A stretch of DNA of 64,000 nucleotides from CAVVIO01 sp963748095 (GTDB taxonomy: Bacteria; Bacteroidota; Bacteroidia; Bacteroidales; UBA10428): contig CAVVIO010000009.1 in the NCBI GenBank assembly GCA_963748095.1, positions 278,989 to 342,988 on the forward strand. The letters are read 5' to 3'. The notes under the pieces were generated by a model, which saw only the letters and a list, made by a program, of their open reading frames with translations, searched no databases and had not been told where the DNA came from. The position numbers were made by a program, and so were the translations under genes. How positions within the stretch are numbered: the stretch's first letter is position 1; each line of letters starts with the position of its first letter. This document shows, one piece after another, positions 19,025-27,786 of the stretch.

Positions 19025-21332
19025 ATGAAAAAGAAAAACTTTACTACAATTTTATTCATGCTGATTATTACAATATTCGGTTTAATAGGAAAAGGTTCAG
19101 CGGTTATGGCTAATGATACAATATCTGTACCGAACGATTCATGTATGGCCACCTTTAGTTATTATAGTGACGGAACAGGGAAGGTTTACTTTACCGACAG
19201 TTCCAGAGCTGATGTTCCAATAATTTCCCGCCAGTGGGATTTCGGGGATGGCAGTACTTCAACAGAACAGAATCCTGTTCATACCTATGCATCGAATATT
19301 TACCAGATAACCGTATGTCTTAATGTGAAGACAGACTCCGATTCATGTTGGGACTGTCATCAAATAACTGTAAGACAACCATTGGAAACATGTACGGCTA
19401 ATTTTATTTACAATCCGATGCTTACATCCGATTCATCCGTATTTTCTCCAACTTACAGTTTTACGGATGTATCTTCTGTATCATCACCAATTGCCTGGCA
19501 TATATGGAGTTTCCCTGACAGTGTGTCCTATACTGACAGTACTGTTGTACATTCTTTCGATCCTTCCCTTTCAGAAGCTACAGTATGCCTGACCATCGGA
19601 ACGGTTTCAGGTTGCCAGTCATCTGTTTGTAAAAATATACCACTTAAGAATTGCATTGCCGATTTTAGCTATACAAGCAATCAAAGCGGAACCGTGAACT
19701 TTTATAACCAGTCGCAGGTAGCTTTAAATGCAGCAACCTGGCTCTGGGATTTTGGCGACGGAACAACATCAGGTCAGCTCAATCCGGTACATACCTATGC
19801 TTCGAATGTATCCCAGGCCAATGCATGCCTGACAGTGTTAACATCAACCGACTCCTGCACGGTTTGCAAAACGGTTTACATAAAAAACCAGGCAGATACC
19901 GCCTGCCAGGCAGAATTTATATATAATAAGATCGATTCTACAAGCGAAACTTCGCAATACATGTTTACAGATGTTTCCAGCGCCTATTCAGGAATTGCAT
20001 GGCGAACCTGGACTATTTCAGATAGTACTACTTACAATGACAGCACGTTTGTACATACTTTTAATTCAAGTTTGGGAAGAGCTACTGTATGTCTGTCAAT
20101 CGGAACCAATTCAGGATGCAGTTCCACAAAATGTCTGGACATTAATCTGACTGATACAGTTCCTTACAATTACTGCAATGCCGACTTCTCTTATGGTATG
20201 GTTCTGGATAGTACGAACGAAAGCATTGTCCCACGTTATATTGTATATTTTACAAATTTATCGTATAGCAGCGGTTCCATTGATTACCAGCAATGGTCAT
20301 TAGGTGACGGTACTTTCTCGGAGGAAGTAAATCCATCCCATTATTATTACAGTACAGATAGCAATTCCAGTGTTCTTGTCAGTTTATATATTCATTCAAC
20401 CACAGGCTGCACGGATAGTATAGCCAAAATGATATATTTCCCGGGAGAACAAAATACCTATTCTATGTCAGGATATGTACAAGGAAATAACGAACCGTTA
20501 TCTCAAGGTATTATAGTTCTGTACAAAAAAGCTGAAGACGGAACATTTGCATTACAGGATGCCGACATTTTCAGTAATGGTATTTTCAATTTCAGCCAGC
20601 TTAATCAGGGAAAATATATTCTCTATGCCATACCCGATATATATTCGAGTACCAGCTATTATCCTACTTACTATGTAAATAAATTGCACTGGAAAAATGC
20701 TGATGTAATTGATCTTAACAGTAATGTGGGAGGACTTACTTTACAAATGGTTCCGATACATGGCCTTGAAAAAGGAACGGGAAAATTTCAGGGAACAATA
20801 AGTTCATATGAGAAGTCTACAAGTAATAATCCGCAACTTAGAATCACTGATGTCAGGAGTGTCCACTTCTGTCTACCTGTATTCACCCGCAGGAGAAATA
20901 CTGGCAATGTGTGTTGCCGATGAAAACAATTCTTTCCATTTCGATGAATTGCCTTACGGTAATTATATCCTTAAGGTAGAGATGCTGAACTTAGCAGAAA
21001 ATGCAACATCGGTTACATTATCACCTGATATGCCAGAAGTGAATAACTTAGAGCTTAATCCGTATAATACAACAGGAGTTTCAGAAATCACCCAACAGGC
21101 GGAACTCATCGTTCATAATTTGAATGAAAATAATGTAGCTGTCCGCATTAGTCAATCCGGAAAATATCGTATTTCAATCTTTAATTTGTCAGGTAAATTA
21201 GTACTAGATAAAGAGATAAATTCAGATGCAAATACGGTTAATATCATCCCTGTTGGTTCCATGCCTAAAGGAGTGTATATAATTAAAGCCCAAAGTAAAA
21301 CTAGTTCATTGATTGCTAAATTTCTGAAATAG
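19025..21332 (+). CDS. PKD-domain surface protein with T9SS sorting signal, one frameshift
   Basis: About 769 residues after joining 19025-20850 with the frame ending at 21332. Signal peptide at 1-30. Three clear PKD domains carry WDFGDGS/T...NPVHTY (about 70, 240) and WSLGDGT...NPSHYY (about 425); between them are two related modules with SYTDSTVVHSF and TYNDSTFVHTF. A carboxypeptidase-regulatory-like beta-sandwich follows (YSMSGYVQGNNEPLSQGIIVLY). The end (ISQSGKYRISIFNLSGKLVLDK...MPKGVYIIKAQ) is a T9SS type A sorting domain, so the protein is exported by T9SS. The break lies near 20850 (GTCAGGAGTGTCC); one base fewer joins DV to SGVSTSVYLYSPAGEI. Confidence 0.85.
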
Positions 21333-21385
21333 TAAGGGTCATAATATTCCGATCACTACTTATTACGGTCAGGTTTGATTAAGTT

Positions 21386-21424
21386 AAACCCTGCTGGTTC
21401 AAAAAACCGATACCAGCAGGGTTT
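21386..21424 (+). terminator. Rho-independent terminator
   Basis: AAACCCTGCTGGT and its exact complement ACCAGCAGGGTTT form a perfect 13-bp stem with a 13-nt loop, followed by CATTTTT. It ends the PKD gene transcript. Confidence 0.8.
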
Positions 21425-21504
21425 CATTTTTAATAATCAGTTTAGAATCATCCCTGATAAAGAATTTCCAAACCTGTATTACATTTTATCAGTCAATTGT
21501 AAGA

Positions 21505-22413
21505 TTATACTTTTGCAATAGCTTTCTCCAGTAATTTTTTTGTTGCCCGGATACCGTCCTCTTCACTCAGTTTTTGTCCTTCATATTCTACATCAATCCA
21601 GCCTTTGTAACCTGAATCGGCAATTATTTTAAGCATTTTATAAAAATCAATAGTAGTCTCGTTGCCATTATCATCAAAATCATAGCTTTTACCACTTACT
21701 CCTTTTGCAAAAGGCATCATTTCTTTTACACCCAGGTACCTGTCATATTGTTTATCCTCACTAATCTTGAAATTACCAAAATCGGGCAATAATCCGCAGT
21801 TATCCATACCAACACGTTTAATCACGCCGGTAATCCATTTGCCATCGGAAGAATAACCGCCGTGGTTTTCCACAATAATATTTATGTTTTCTGCACCACC
21901 GTATTCTGCCAGTTTACGCAGAGAGTCTACTACTGCATCAGCTAGCTCCTTGGCAGATCCATCACCCCGGGCATTGACCCTTATCGATTTACAACCAAGA
22001 AACTTTGCTGCATCTACCCACCGGTAATGCCTTTCCACCGCCTGAATTCTTCGCGGAGCATATGAATCGCCAAGATCACCTTCTCCATCGATCATAATCA
22101 GTACATTTTCAACATTGTTATCTTTTGACCGTTGCAATAATTCATTGAGATAGTTTTTTCCCGTACCCATAAAAAAGGTACTTACATATTCCACTCCAAA
22201 GATTTCAAATTCCTTGGCTGACCTTACCGGAAAATCAAGATTGGTCATACTTCCATCGAATAACGCTTTATGAAAGGACCACTCTGCCAGCGAGATTTTA
22301 AGCCCGTTGTCCTGATTTGCATTAATAAACCCAAAGGGTACAGCACTTACCAGTCCAATGCCGGCAGTAGTATACAATGATTTTTTAATAAAATTCCGTC
22401 TGTTGGTGTTCAT
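21505..22413 (-). CDS. Exported sugar phosphate isomerase/epimerase-like TIM-barrel protein
   Basis: 302 residues. A twin-arginine-like N-terminus (NRRNFIKKSLYTTAGIGLVSAVPFG) precedes a xylose-isomerase-like TIM barrel: KEFEIFGVEYVSTFF, AAKFLGCKSIRVNARG, INIIVENHGGYSSDGKWI (metal-ligand ENHGG) and GWIDVEYEGQKLSEEDGI. These folds isomerise or epimerise sugars and keto-sugars. Located next to DUF1080 and Gfo/Idh genes on the same strand, the usual company in Bacteroidota clusters for oxidised (3-keto) sugars; exact substrate not known. Confidence 0.88.
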   Translation of the reverse strand: MNTNRRNFIKKSLYTTAGIGLVSAVPFGFINANQDNGLKISLAEWSFHKALFDGSMTNLDFPVRSAKEFEIFGVEYVSTFFMGTGKNYLNELLQRSKDNNVENVLIMIDGEGDLGDSYAPRRIQAVERHYRWVDAAKFLGCKSIRVNARGDGSAKELADAVVDSLRKLAEYGGAENINIIVENHGGYSSDGKWITGVIKRVGMDNCGLLPDFGNFKISEDKQYDRYLGVKEMMPFAKGVSGKSYDFDDNGNETTIDFYKMLKIIADSGYKGWIDVEYEGQKLSEEDGIRATKKLLEKAIAKV

Positions 22414-22440
22414 AGTATTATTTTTAGATAATGAGCAAAA

Positions 22441-22615
22441 GAAGCTGTCTGGAAAGTGAGAATTTCTTGTACGGTTGTCATGCTGAACCTGTCTGCAACA
22501 GGCAGGTGTAGTGAAGCATCCCTTTTATAGCGGGTTTTTAGACAACTCCCTTCAGTCATGAAAAAGATTCTTCACTGCGTTCAGAATGACAAAAAAGTCA
22601 CTTTCAGACAGCCTC
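22441..22615. repeat. MITE-like palindromic element, 175 bp
   Basis: Terminal inverted repeats GAAGCTGTCTGGAAAGTGA (22441-22459) and TCACTTTCAGACAGCCTC (22598-22615) match over 18 of 19 positions. Nested inside are a second inverted pair, TTGTCATGCTGAAC against GTTCAGAATGACAA, and a third, GTGAAGCATC against GATTCTTCAC. No ORF. Such elements are spread in Bacteroidota intergenic regions; a target-site duplication is not evident. Confidence 0.7.
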
Positions 22616-22625
22616 TTTATTTAGT

Positions 22626-23441
22626 TTAATCGTACAATTTTATCTTTATATTTCTGAACCACACATCATCCCCGTGGTCCTGCAACCCGATGTATCCTTC
22701 ATCGGCAGTATTGAGAAAGTCTTTCCAGTCTTTGAATTTACTATTCATAACCATTTCTTTCCATTCGGGTGTCCACAAGTGATATTCCACTACATTTTCT
22801 CCATTCATCCAGTGAACAACAGTTCCCCGGTAAACTGTAATCTTAACATGGTTCCATTCACCGGCAGGATTAGCATTTTGCGGATTGGCAGGTATCAGGT
22901 CATATAACGATCCTGCCTGCCGATTCCCGTCTTTACCCAATTTTGCATCAGGGTGACGTTCGTTATCCAATATCTGCATTTCTGGTGCCGATTCGAATAT
23001 TGGCCTTTCGTTTTCACCACATCTTTCGCGGGCTAAATAAAAGATACCACTGTTACCGCCTTCCGAAATTTTCCAATCGAGGCTGAGTTCAAAGTTCTTG
23101 TATTTATTACGGGTAATGATGTCTCCGCCCGAACCGGCTTCTCCACGGCCCGAACCAATGCAGTGAATGGTTCCGTTAACCACTTCCCAGCCATGCAAAG
23201 GAAAAGAATCCTGGCAATATCCTTTCCACTGGTCCACACTTTTTCCGTCGAATAGAAGCTGCCAGCCCTCTTTTACCTCAGCAGGGGTGAGTGTATTGAG
23301 AGCTGAATCACTTACCATAGAATCTTTTACAATTTTATCCTGTTGCCCGGAAGAATTTATTTCGGGTTGGCTCTTAAACGCTGTCATCATTATAATGAAA
23401 AGAAAAACGCTTAATACTACTAGTAAATTTCTGATTTTCAT
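22626..23441 (-). CDS. DUF1080 / 3-keto-disaccharide hydrolase-family protein
   Basis: 271 residues. Signal-anchor or signal peptide at 1-22, then a concanavalin-like DUF1080 domain: GWQLLFDGKSVDQWKGYCQDSFPLHGWEVVNGTIHCIG at about 60-97, DIITRNKYKNFELSLDWKISEGGNSGIFYLARE, AGEWNHVKITVYRGTVVHWMNGENVVEY, GYIGLQDHGDDVWFRNIKIK. Members have been shown to cleave 3-keto-glycosides or bind sugars. Adjacent to a Gfo/Idh oxidoreductase, which could produce the keto-sugar. Confidence 0.92.
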   Translation of the reverse strand: MKIRNLLVVLSVFLFIIMMTAFKSQPEINSSGQQDKIVKDSMVSDSALNTLTPAEVKEGWQLLFDGKSVDQWKGYCQDSFPLHGWEVVNGTIHCIGSGRGEAGSGGDIITRNKYKNFELSLDWKISEGGNSGIFYLARERCGENERPIFESAPEMQILDNERHPDAKLGKDGNRQAGSLYDLIPANPQNANPAGEWNHVKITVYRGTVVHWMNGENVVEYHLWTPEWKEMVMNSKFKDWKDFLNTADEGYIGLQDHGDDVWFRNIKIKLYD

Positions 23442-23475
23442 AAGTTATAGGTTTATAATGTTTACTATTTGATAA

Positions 23476-24975
23476 TTATACCGTTGGCATATCCGGTAAT
23501 GTCCAGCCTTCTCTGTATGTGTGTCTGATATATTCTTCTGCTGCTTGTTTGGCATTTATAGCAGTATGTTTTGTGTCGAAGTGCGGGTGCCCGTTTATTA
23601 CCTGGAATTTATCGGATGTTACTACCCTTATCTCATCAGTATCAGCTATATTCAAAAACTTCATGTTCTCACCGTCCCATTTCAGTTCGCGTTTCAGGTC
23701 CTGTAATCTGACAGCGACAACTCCCATAACGACCATTTCATTTAACGGGCCGGAATAATCGAAGTTGGAGCTAGGAAGCACCCTGTTCTCAGGACTTTCC
23801 TTACATGCCCGTACCCAGTCCATTTCGTGGCTGGTTTCTATTCTTCTTAAAACCGGTTCAGGTCTTTTATAGGATGTATCATACGAAAGCGGTAAGAGGA
23901 AAGGATCGCGTGCGTAACAGCCGCACATCAATTTTCCTTTATCGCCAACAAAAAGGCAACCGCCATTCGAATCGCGTCCCATTATTTCACCTTCCGGCAA
24001 TTCTTCCGGACGTGGAGGCAATAATCCCCCATCCCACCAGGTAACCTTCACTTCAGGCATGGCAACTTTTGGAAGATCATCCCTTGCGGGGAAAGCGTAC
24101 TGGACCATTTCAGCTACCGGCGCCGATTCGGTATTAATTTGCGTAGAGCTGGCCTGAACAGCATCGGGATATTGCAATTTCAGCGATTTAAATACCGGAT
24201 CGAGAATGTGACAGGCCATATCGCCCAGGGCGCCGGTGCCAAAATCCCACCATCCACGCCAGTTCCAAGGTGTATATGCCGAATTATAGGGTCGTTCGGG
24301 TGCCGGACCCAAAAATAAGTTCCAGTTTAATGTGTCGGGGACCGGCATGACTTCTGTAGGTCGTTCCAGTCCCTGCGGCCATATCGGTCTGTTGGTCCAT
24401 GCATGAACTTCTTTTATTTCACCAATGGCGCCGTCCCATATCCACTCGCATATTTGCCGGATTCCTTCACCCGAATTTCCCTGATTTCCCATTTGAGTGG
24501 CGACTTTGTATTTTCTGGCCAGGTTGGTAAGTAACCGCGATTCATAAACTGAATGTGTTAATGGTTTTTGAAGAAAGACATGTTTTCCCATAGTAATGGC
24601 ATGCGAAGCAATAATTGCATGGTCGTGATCTGGTGTTGCTATTACAACAGCATCGATGCTGTCTTTCATTTCGTCAAACATTTTCCTCCAGTCCCAGTAT
24701 TTTTTTGCGTCTGGAAAATCGCTGAAGCAATTTGCTGCATATTTCCAATCAACATCACAAAGAGCGACAATGTTTTCACTTTTCATATTGATGAGGTTGG
24801 TATGCCCCATTCCCCCAATGCCAATTCCGGCAATATTCAATTTATCACTGGGGGCTGTATAGCCCAGGCCGCTTATTACTTTACTTGGTAAAATGGTAAA
24901 TACGGCAGCTGTTTTAACCGTATTCCCCAAAAATTTTCTTCTCGAAATTTTCGGATTTTTTAAGTTTTGATCCAT
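23476..24975 (-). CDS. Tat-exported Gfo/Idh/MocA-family oxidoreductase
   Basis: 499 residues. Tat-like signal ISRRKFLGNTVKTAAVFTILPSKVISG at 9-35; Rossmann fold with LNIAGIGIGGMGHTNLINM; the catalytic-site segment HVFLQKPLTHSVYESRLL (EKP motif as QKP) and the downstream GNQGNSGEGIRQICEWIWDGAIGEIKEVHAWTNRP typical of the exported Bacteroidota subgroup; WWDFGTGALGDMACHILDPVF near 245. Such enzymes use tightly bound NAD(P) to oxidise sugars in the periplasm. First gene of the three-gene cluster on this strand. Confidence 0.93.
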   Translation of the reverse strand: MDQNLKNPKISRRKFLGNTVKTAAVFTILPSKVISGLGYTAPSDKLNIAGIGIGGMGHTNLINMKSENIVALCDVDWKYAANCFSDFPDAKKYWDWRKMFDEMKDSIDAVVIATPDHDHAIIASHAITMGKHVFLQKPLTHSVYESRLLTNLARKYKVATQMGNQGNSGEGIRQICEWIWDGAIGEIKEVHAWTNRPIWPQGLERPTEVMPVPDTLNWNLFLGPAPERPYNSAYTPWNWRGWWDFGTGALGDMACHILDPVFKSLKLQYPDAVQASSTQINTESAPVAEMVQYAFPARDDLPKVAMPEVKVTWWDGGLLPPRPEELPEGEIMGRDSNGGCLFVGDKGKLMCGCYARDPFLLPLSYDTSYKRPEPVLRRIETSHEMDWVRACKESPENRVLPSSNFDYSGPLNEMVVMGVVAVRLQDLKRELKWDGENMKFLNIADTDEIRVVTSDKFQVINGHPHFDTKHTAINAKQAAEEYIRHTYREGWTLPDMPTV

Positions 24976-25164
24976 AGCAGGTGTAGTTTGGTAGTTTAGT
25001 AATTGCTTAATTTAGGTACAATTTAATAAAAAATTCCATTAAACGGAGCATATCCTCCTAATTCATTAAAATTTAACTTATGTCTGAAAACCAAATTAAG
25101 AATATGTTCAAGTGATTTATAATATTCTGTATTTTATGACTTTTTCAAACCGGCATAAATGACG

Positions 25165-25172
25165 TAAATTTG
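25165..25172 (+). promoter_or_regulatory. Promoter -7 element of ATP-grasp/DUF434 operon
   Basis: TAAATTTG fits TAnnTTTG exactly, 29 bp before the ATG at 25202; TTTTTC about 20 bp upstream could be a weak -33. Confidence 0.5.
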
Positions 25173-25201
25173 AATTTTTAAGCAACTTGAACCAGAAATA
25201 A

Positions 25202-26137
25202 ATGAAACAAATCTTAGGCATAAGCAGCACAGTATTCAACAATAACTTTGATATAATCCGCGACTATGAAATAAATGCCCTGATAGAGGAAGGTAATAAT
25301 CTTTATGACGAGGTACTGCTGATCAATCCCCTTGAGGTTGAATACTATTTCGGCAACGGATCCGGCTGTCCGGATATCCGGTATAATGATCGTTCGTTAA
25401 AAAGCCTGACTTCGTTACTTGTAAGAAATACCAGGATGAATGAATCGGCAATTGCCCTGCTTGCCAATACATTGCATTTTTGCGGTTGTGATTTAATAGA
25501 TCCAATCAAACGCTTTTCAGGCGCACCGGCCGGTAAATTACTCCAACTGGTAAAAGGATTCGGGGAATTAACAATACCCGAAACGATTGTTATTTTCAAT
25601 AAACAACAAGGGATTAATATAATTAAAAACCGTGGGGACATTTTGCAATTCCCCATGATAGCCAAGCCTGAAAACGGATGTCAGGGAAAAGATGTTAAAA
25701 TGGTAAGAAATATTGATGAATTAAAAAATTATATCACTGAATTCTATTCTGAGAAAATAAATGAAACCACCATCGTATTACTTCAAAAATATGTGGAAGT
25801 AAAAGATGAATACAGGGTAATTCTTATCGAAGGTAAAAGTCTCGGATTATGTAAAAAAATTTCGGGTAATAATGGAATTGCAGCCAATGCTGCCCTGGGT
25901 GGTGTCTTTGTACAGGATGACGATGAAGAAATTATTGATTTTACTATTAAACATGCCAGTAAGCATGGCATCCTGGGCATCGATATTATTCGTGACCAAA
26001 CAGGAAGGTTATATTTCCTGGAGTCGAACCGGTCGCCACAATGGAAAGAGTTTCAAAAAGCCACAGGGATAAATGTAGCAAAAGCTATCGTTGAATTCGC
26101 CTACGAAAGGGCCAAACGTGCCAACGACCTTTTTTAA
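25202..26137 (+). CDS. RimK-like ATP-grasp protein
   Basis: 311 residues. ATP-grasp elements: PMIAKPENGCQGKDVKMV (central lysine and glycine loop, about 152-169), IVLLQKYVEVKDEYRVILIEGKSL (about 192-215, ExDxR of RimK-like enzymes), GILGIDIIRDQTGRLYFLESNRSPQWKEFQKATGINVAKAIVEFA (about 258-300; metal ligands D and ExN, ESN). RimK-like enzymes join a carboxylate to an amine through an acylphosphate, often peptide or amino-acid ligation. No signal peptide. It is followed by a DUF434 gene only 3 bp away. Confidence 0.85.
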   Translation: MKQILGISSTVFNNNFDIIRDYEINALIEEGNNLYDEVLLINPLEVEYYFGNGSGCPDIRYNDRSLKSLTSLLVRNTRMNESAIALLANTLHFCGCDLIDPIKRFSGAPAGKLLQLVKGFGELTIPETIVIFNKQQGINIIKNRGDILQFPMIAKPENGCQGKDVKMVRNIDELKNYITEFYSEKINETTIVLLQKYVEVKDEYRVILIEGKSLGLCKKISGNNGIAANAALGGVFVQDDDEEIIDFTIKHASKHGILGIDIIRDQTGRLYFLESNRSPQWKEFQKATGINVAKAIVEFAYERAKRANDLF

Positions 26138-26140
26138 CCC

Positions 26141-26824
26141 ATGAACTACGAAGAACTGAATAATGAATTATTCCGGCAGGCAGTCACCGATTATTATTAC
26201 CTGATGAATAATAACTATCCCGAAAAGGGATCATTAAAACTTGTAGGAGATCGATATAAGCTTTCCGGAGATCAGCGGACCATATTGTACAGGGGTATTT
26301 CAGCAGAAATAAATGCTATTAAACGAAGTAACAAAATAACTACTGAGATAAAAGGTAAGACCCTGACAATAGACGGATACAATGTACTATTCACCATAAT
26401 GAATTACCTGCTGGGCCGTTTTGTTTTTATAAGTAATGACCGGATTTGCCGCGATGCCGGTTCCCTGCATGGAAAATTCAGGGAAAAAAAAGTTTTTCAG
26501 GACAGTATTAATATACTTACCGATTTCCTTTCAGATAAATCTCCCGAAAAGATTATATTTTTCCTGGATGCACCGGTTTCTCACAGTGCGTTGCATAAAA
26601 ACCTGCTTGAGGAAAAATTTCGTCAATCTGGTTTACATACAGATGGCAATGTTGTCAGGTCTCCCGACTACGAGATAAAACACGTTTTAAAAGGTATTAT
26701 AGCCACTTCGGATACGGCCATAATTAACAATTCAGAACTTCCTGTAATTGACCTTCCTCACATGATACTGAAAGAAAAATTTAATGCTGTTCTATTCGAT
26801 CTTAATAGAATCATTGATGATTAA
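26141..26824 (+). CDS. DUF434/DUF5616-like protein
   Basis: 227 residues. The N-terminal half, FRQAVTDYYYLMNNNYPEKGSLKLVGDRYKLSGDQRTILYRGI (about 11-53), is the DUF434 pattern. The C-terminal half begins GKTLTIDGYNVLFTIMNYLLGRFVFISNDRICRDAGSLHGKF and includes PEKIIFFLDAPVSHSALHKNLLEE and a late IDLPHMIL. The acidic residues at strand ends (IDGYN, DRICRD, FLDAP) resemble an NYN/PIN-like nuclease layout, which is inference. Function of the family is unknown to me. Co-transcribed with the ATP-grasp gene. Confidence 0.75.
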   Translation: MNYEELNNELFRQAVTDYYYLMNNNYPEKGSLKLVGDRYKLSGDQRTILYRGISAEINAIKRSNKITTEIKGKTLTIDGYNVLFTIMNYLLGRFVFISNDRICRDAGSLHGKFREKKVFQDSINILTDFLSDKSPEKIIFFLDAPVSHSALHKNLLEEKFRQSGLHTDGNVVRSPDYEIKHVLKGIIATSDTAIINNSELPVIDLPHMILKEKFNAVLFDLNRIIDD

Positions 26825-26898
26825 TGTAAATAAAACAGCAGGATTTCACATCTTTCCAATAGCCAAAAAATATACCTGATTCCCGATAATGAACCAAC

Positions 26899-27169
26899 TT
26901 AGGTATTGCTGTACTTTTTTACCTTGACTTTTCTGGGAGGAACCGGATCGTATCCATGAGTACCCCATGGGTGACAACGCAGAATCCTTTTAGTAGCCAG
27001 CCACCATCCCTTGAAAATCCCATGTGTCATCACTGCCTCGATGGCATATTGCGAACATGTGGGAATGTGCCTGCACGTGGGAGGAAACAAGGGAGATATC
27101 GCATACTGATAAAACTTTACAGGAAGTATAAATATTCCCCTGAACTATTTTTTTAATCCACTTTAACAT
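26899..27169 (-). CDS. yidD: Membrane protein insertion efficiency factor YidD, one frameshift
   Basis: ATG 27169 reads MLKWIKKIVQG, then after skipping one base near 27137-27140 (CCCC on the plus strand) the frame continues IFILPVKFYQYAISPLFPPTCRHIPTCSQYAIEAVMTHGIFKGWWLATKRILRCHPWGTHGYDPVP. The Cys-rich core PTCRxxPTCSxYA and the RxLRCHPW motif are diagnostic of YidD, a small amphipathic protein aiding YidC insertion at the inner membrane. Restored length about 90 residues fits. Without the N-terminal part the protein would be truncated, and the gene is nearly universal, so the break is probably an assembly error. Confidence 0.9.
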
Positions 27170-27182
27170 CCTATTTCTTCTT

Positions 27183-27592
27183 CTAATCTCCTGAATATTC
27201 TACAAAGTTACGCTCTGTTTCATACAAAACCACTTTCAATTCAAATTTATTATCAATCTTTTCGCGCAATATATTCCAAATAGTAACAGCTATATTCTCA
27301 GCTGTCGGGTTCAGATTTTTAAAGTCATCTAAATCCAGGTACAGATTTTTATGATCGTATCGATTTATAATGTGCTCTTCTACTATTCCTTTCAGCACCT
27401 TCATATCCATCACATACCCGTTTCGGGATCTATCTCACCGGTAACTTTCACAATCAGATCGTAATTATGACCATGATAATTCGGGCTGTTGCAAACGCCA
27501 AATATTTTTTCATTCATCTGATCGTCCCAGTTGGGATTATGCAACCGGTGCGCCGCGTTAAAATGGACTTTCCTGCATGCTGTGACTTTCAT
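27183..27592 (-). CDS. queD: 6-carboxy-5,6,7,8-tetrahydropterin synthase QueD, one frameshift
   Basis: 27592-27412 encodes VTACRKVHFNAAHRLHNPNW...GVCNSPNYHGHNYDLIVKVTGEIDPETG with the zinc histidines (FNAAH, HGHNY) and the catalytic Cys in GVCNSPNYHGH. The second frame (27413-27183) gives VMDMKVLKGIVEEHIINRYDHKNLYLD...PTAENIAVTIWNIL and YETERNFVEY with conserved DHKxLN and PTxEN elements. One missing T near 27412-27418 (GGTATG from GGTTATG) restores ETGYVMDMK. Total about 136 residues. The enzyme converts dihydroneopterin triphosphate to 6-carboxytetrahydropterin for queuosine (or archaeosine-like) synthesis. Confidence 0.92.
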
Positions 27593-27752
27593 ATCAAATT
27601 GCTTATAATTTCAGTTGTTTCAATTAGGAAACATCTGGCTTTTAAAAATGTTTCTGATCTTTAAAGACATCGTATTGCAAAAGTATACTATTTCTGAAGA
27701 CATTATAGATATTTAATGTGAATTCACATCGTTCAAATCACCGGAAAATTGT

Positions 27753-27760
27753 ATAATTGC
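27753..27760 (+). promoter_or_regulatory. Possible promoter -7 element of the dehydratase gene
   Basis: TATAATTG resembles TAnnTTTG with one mismatch, 27 bp before the start codon. Confidence 0.3.
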
Positions 27761-27786
27761 GGGAATAAAAAATATTCATAAATACT

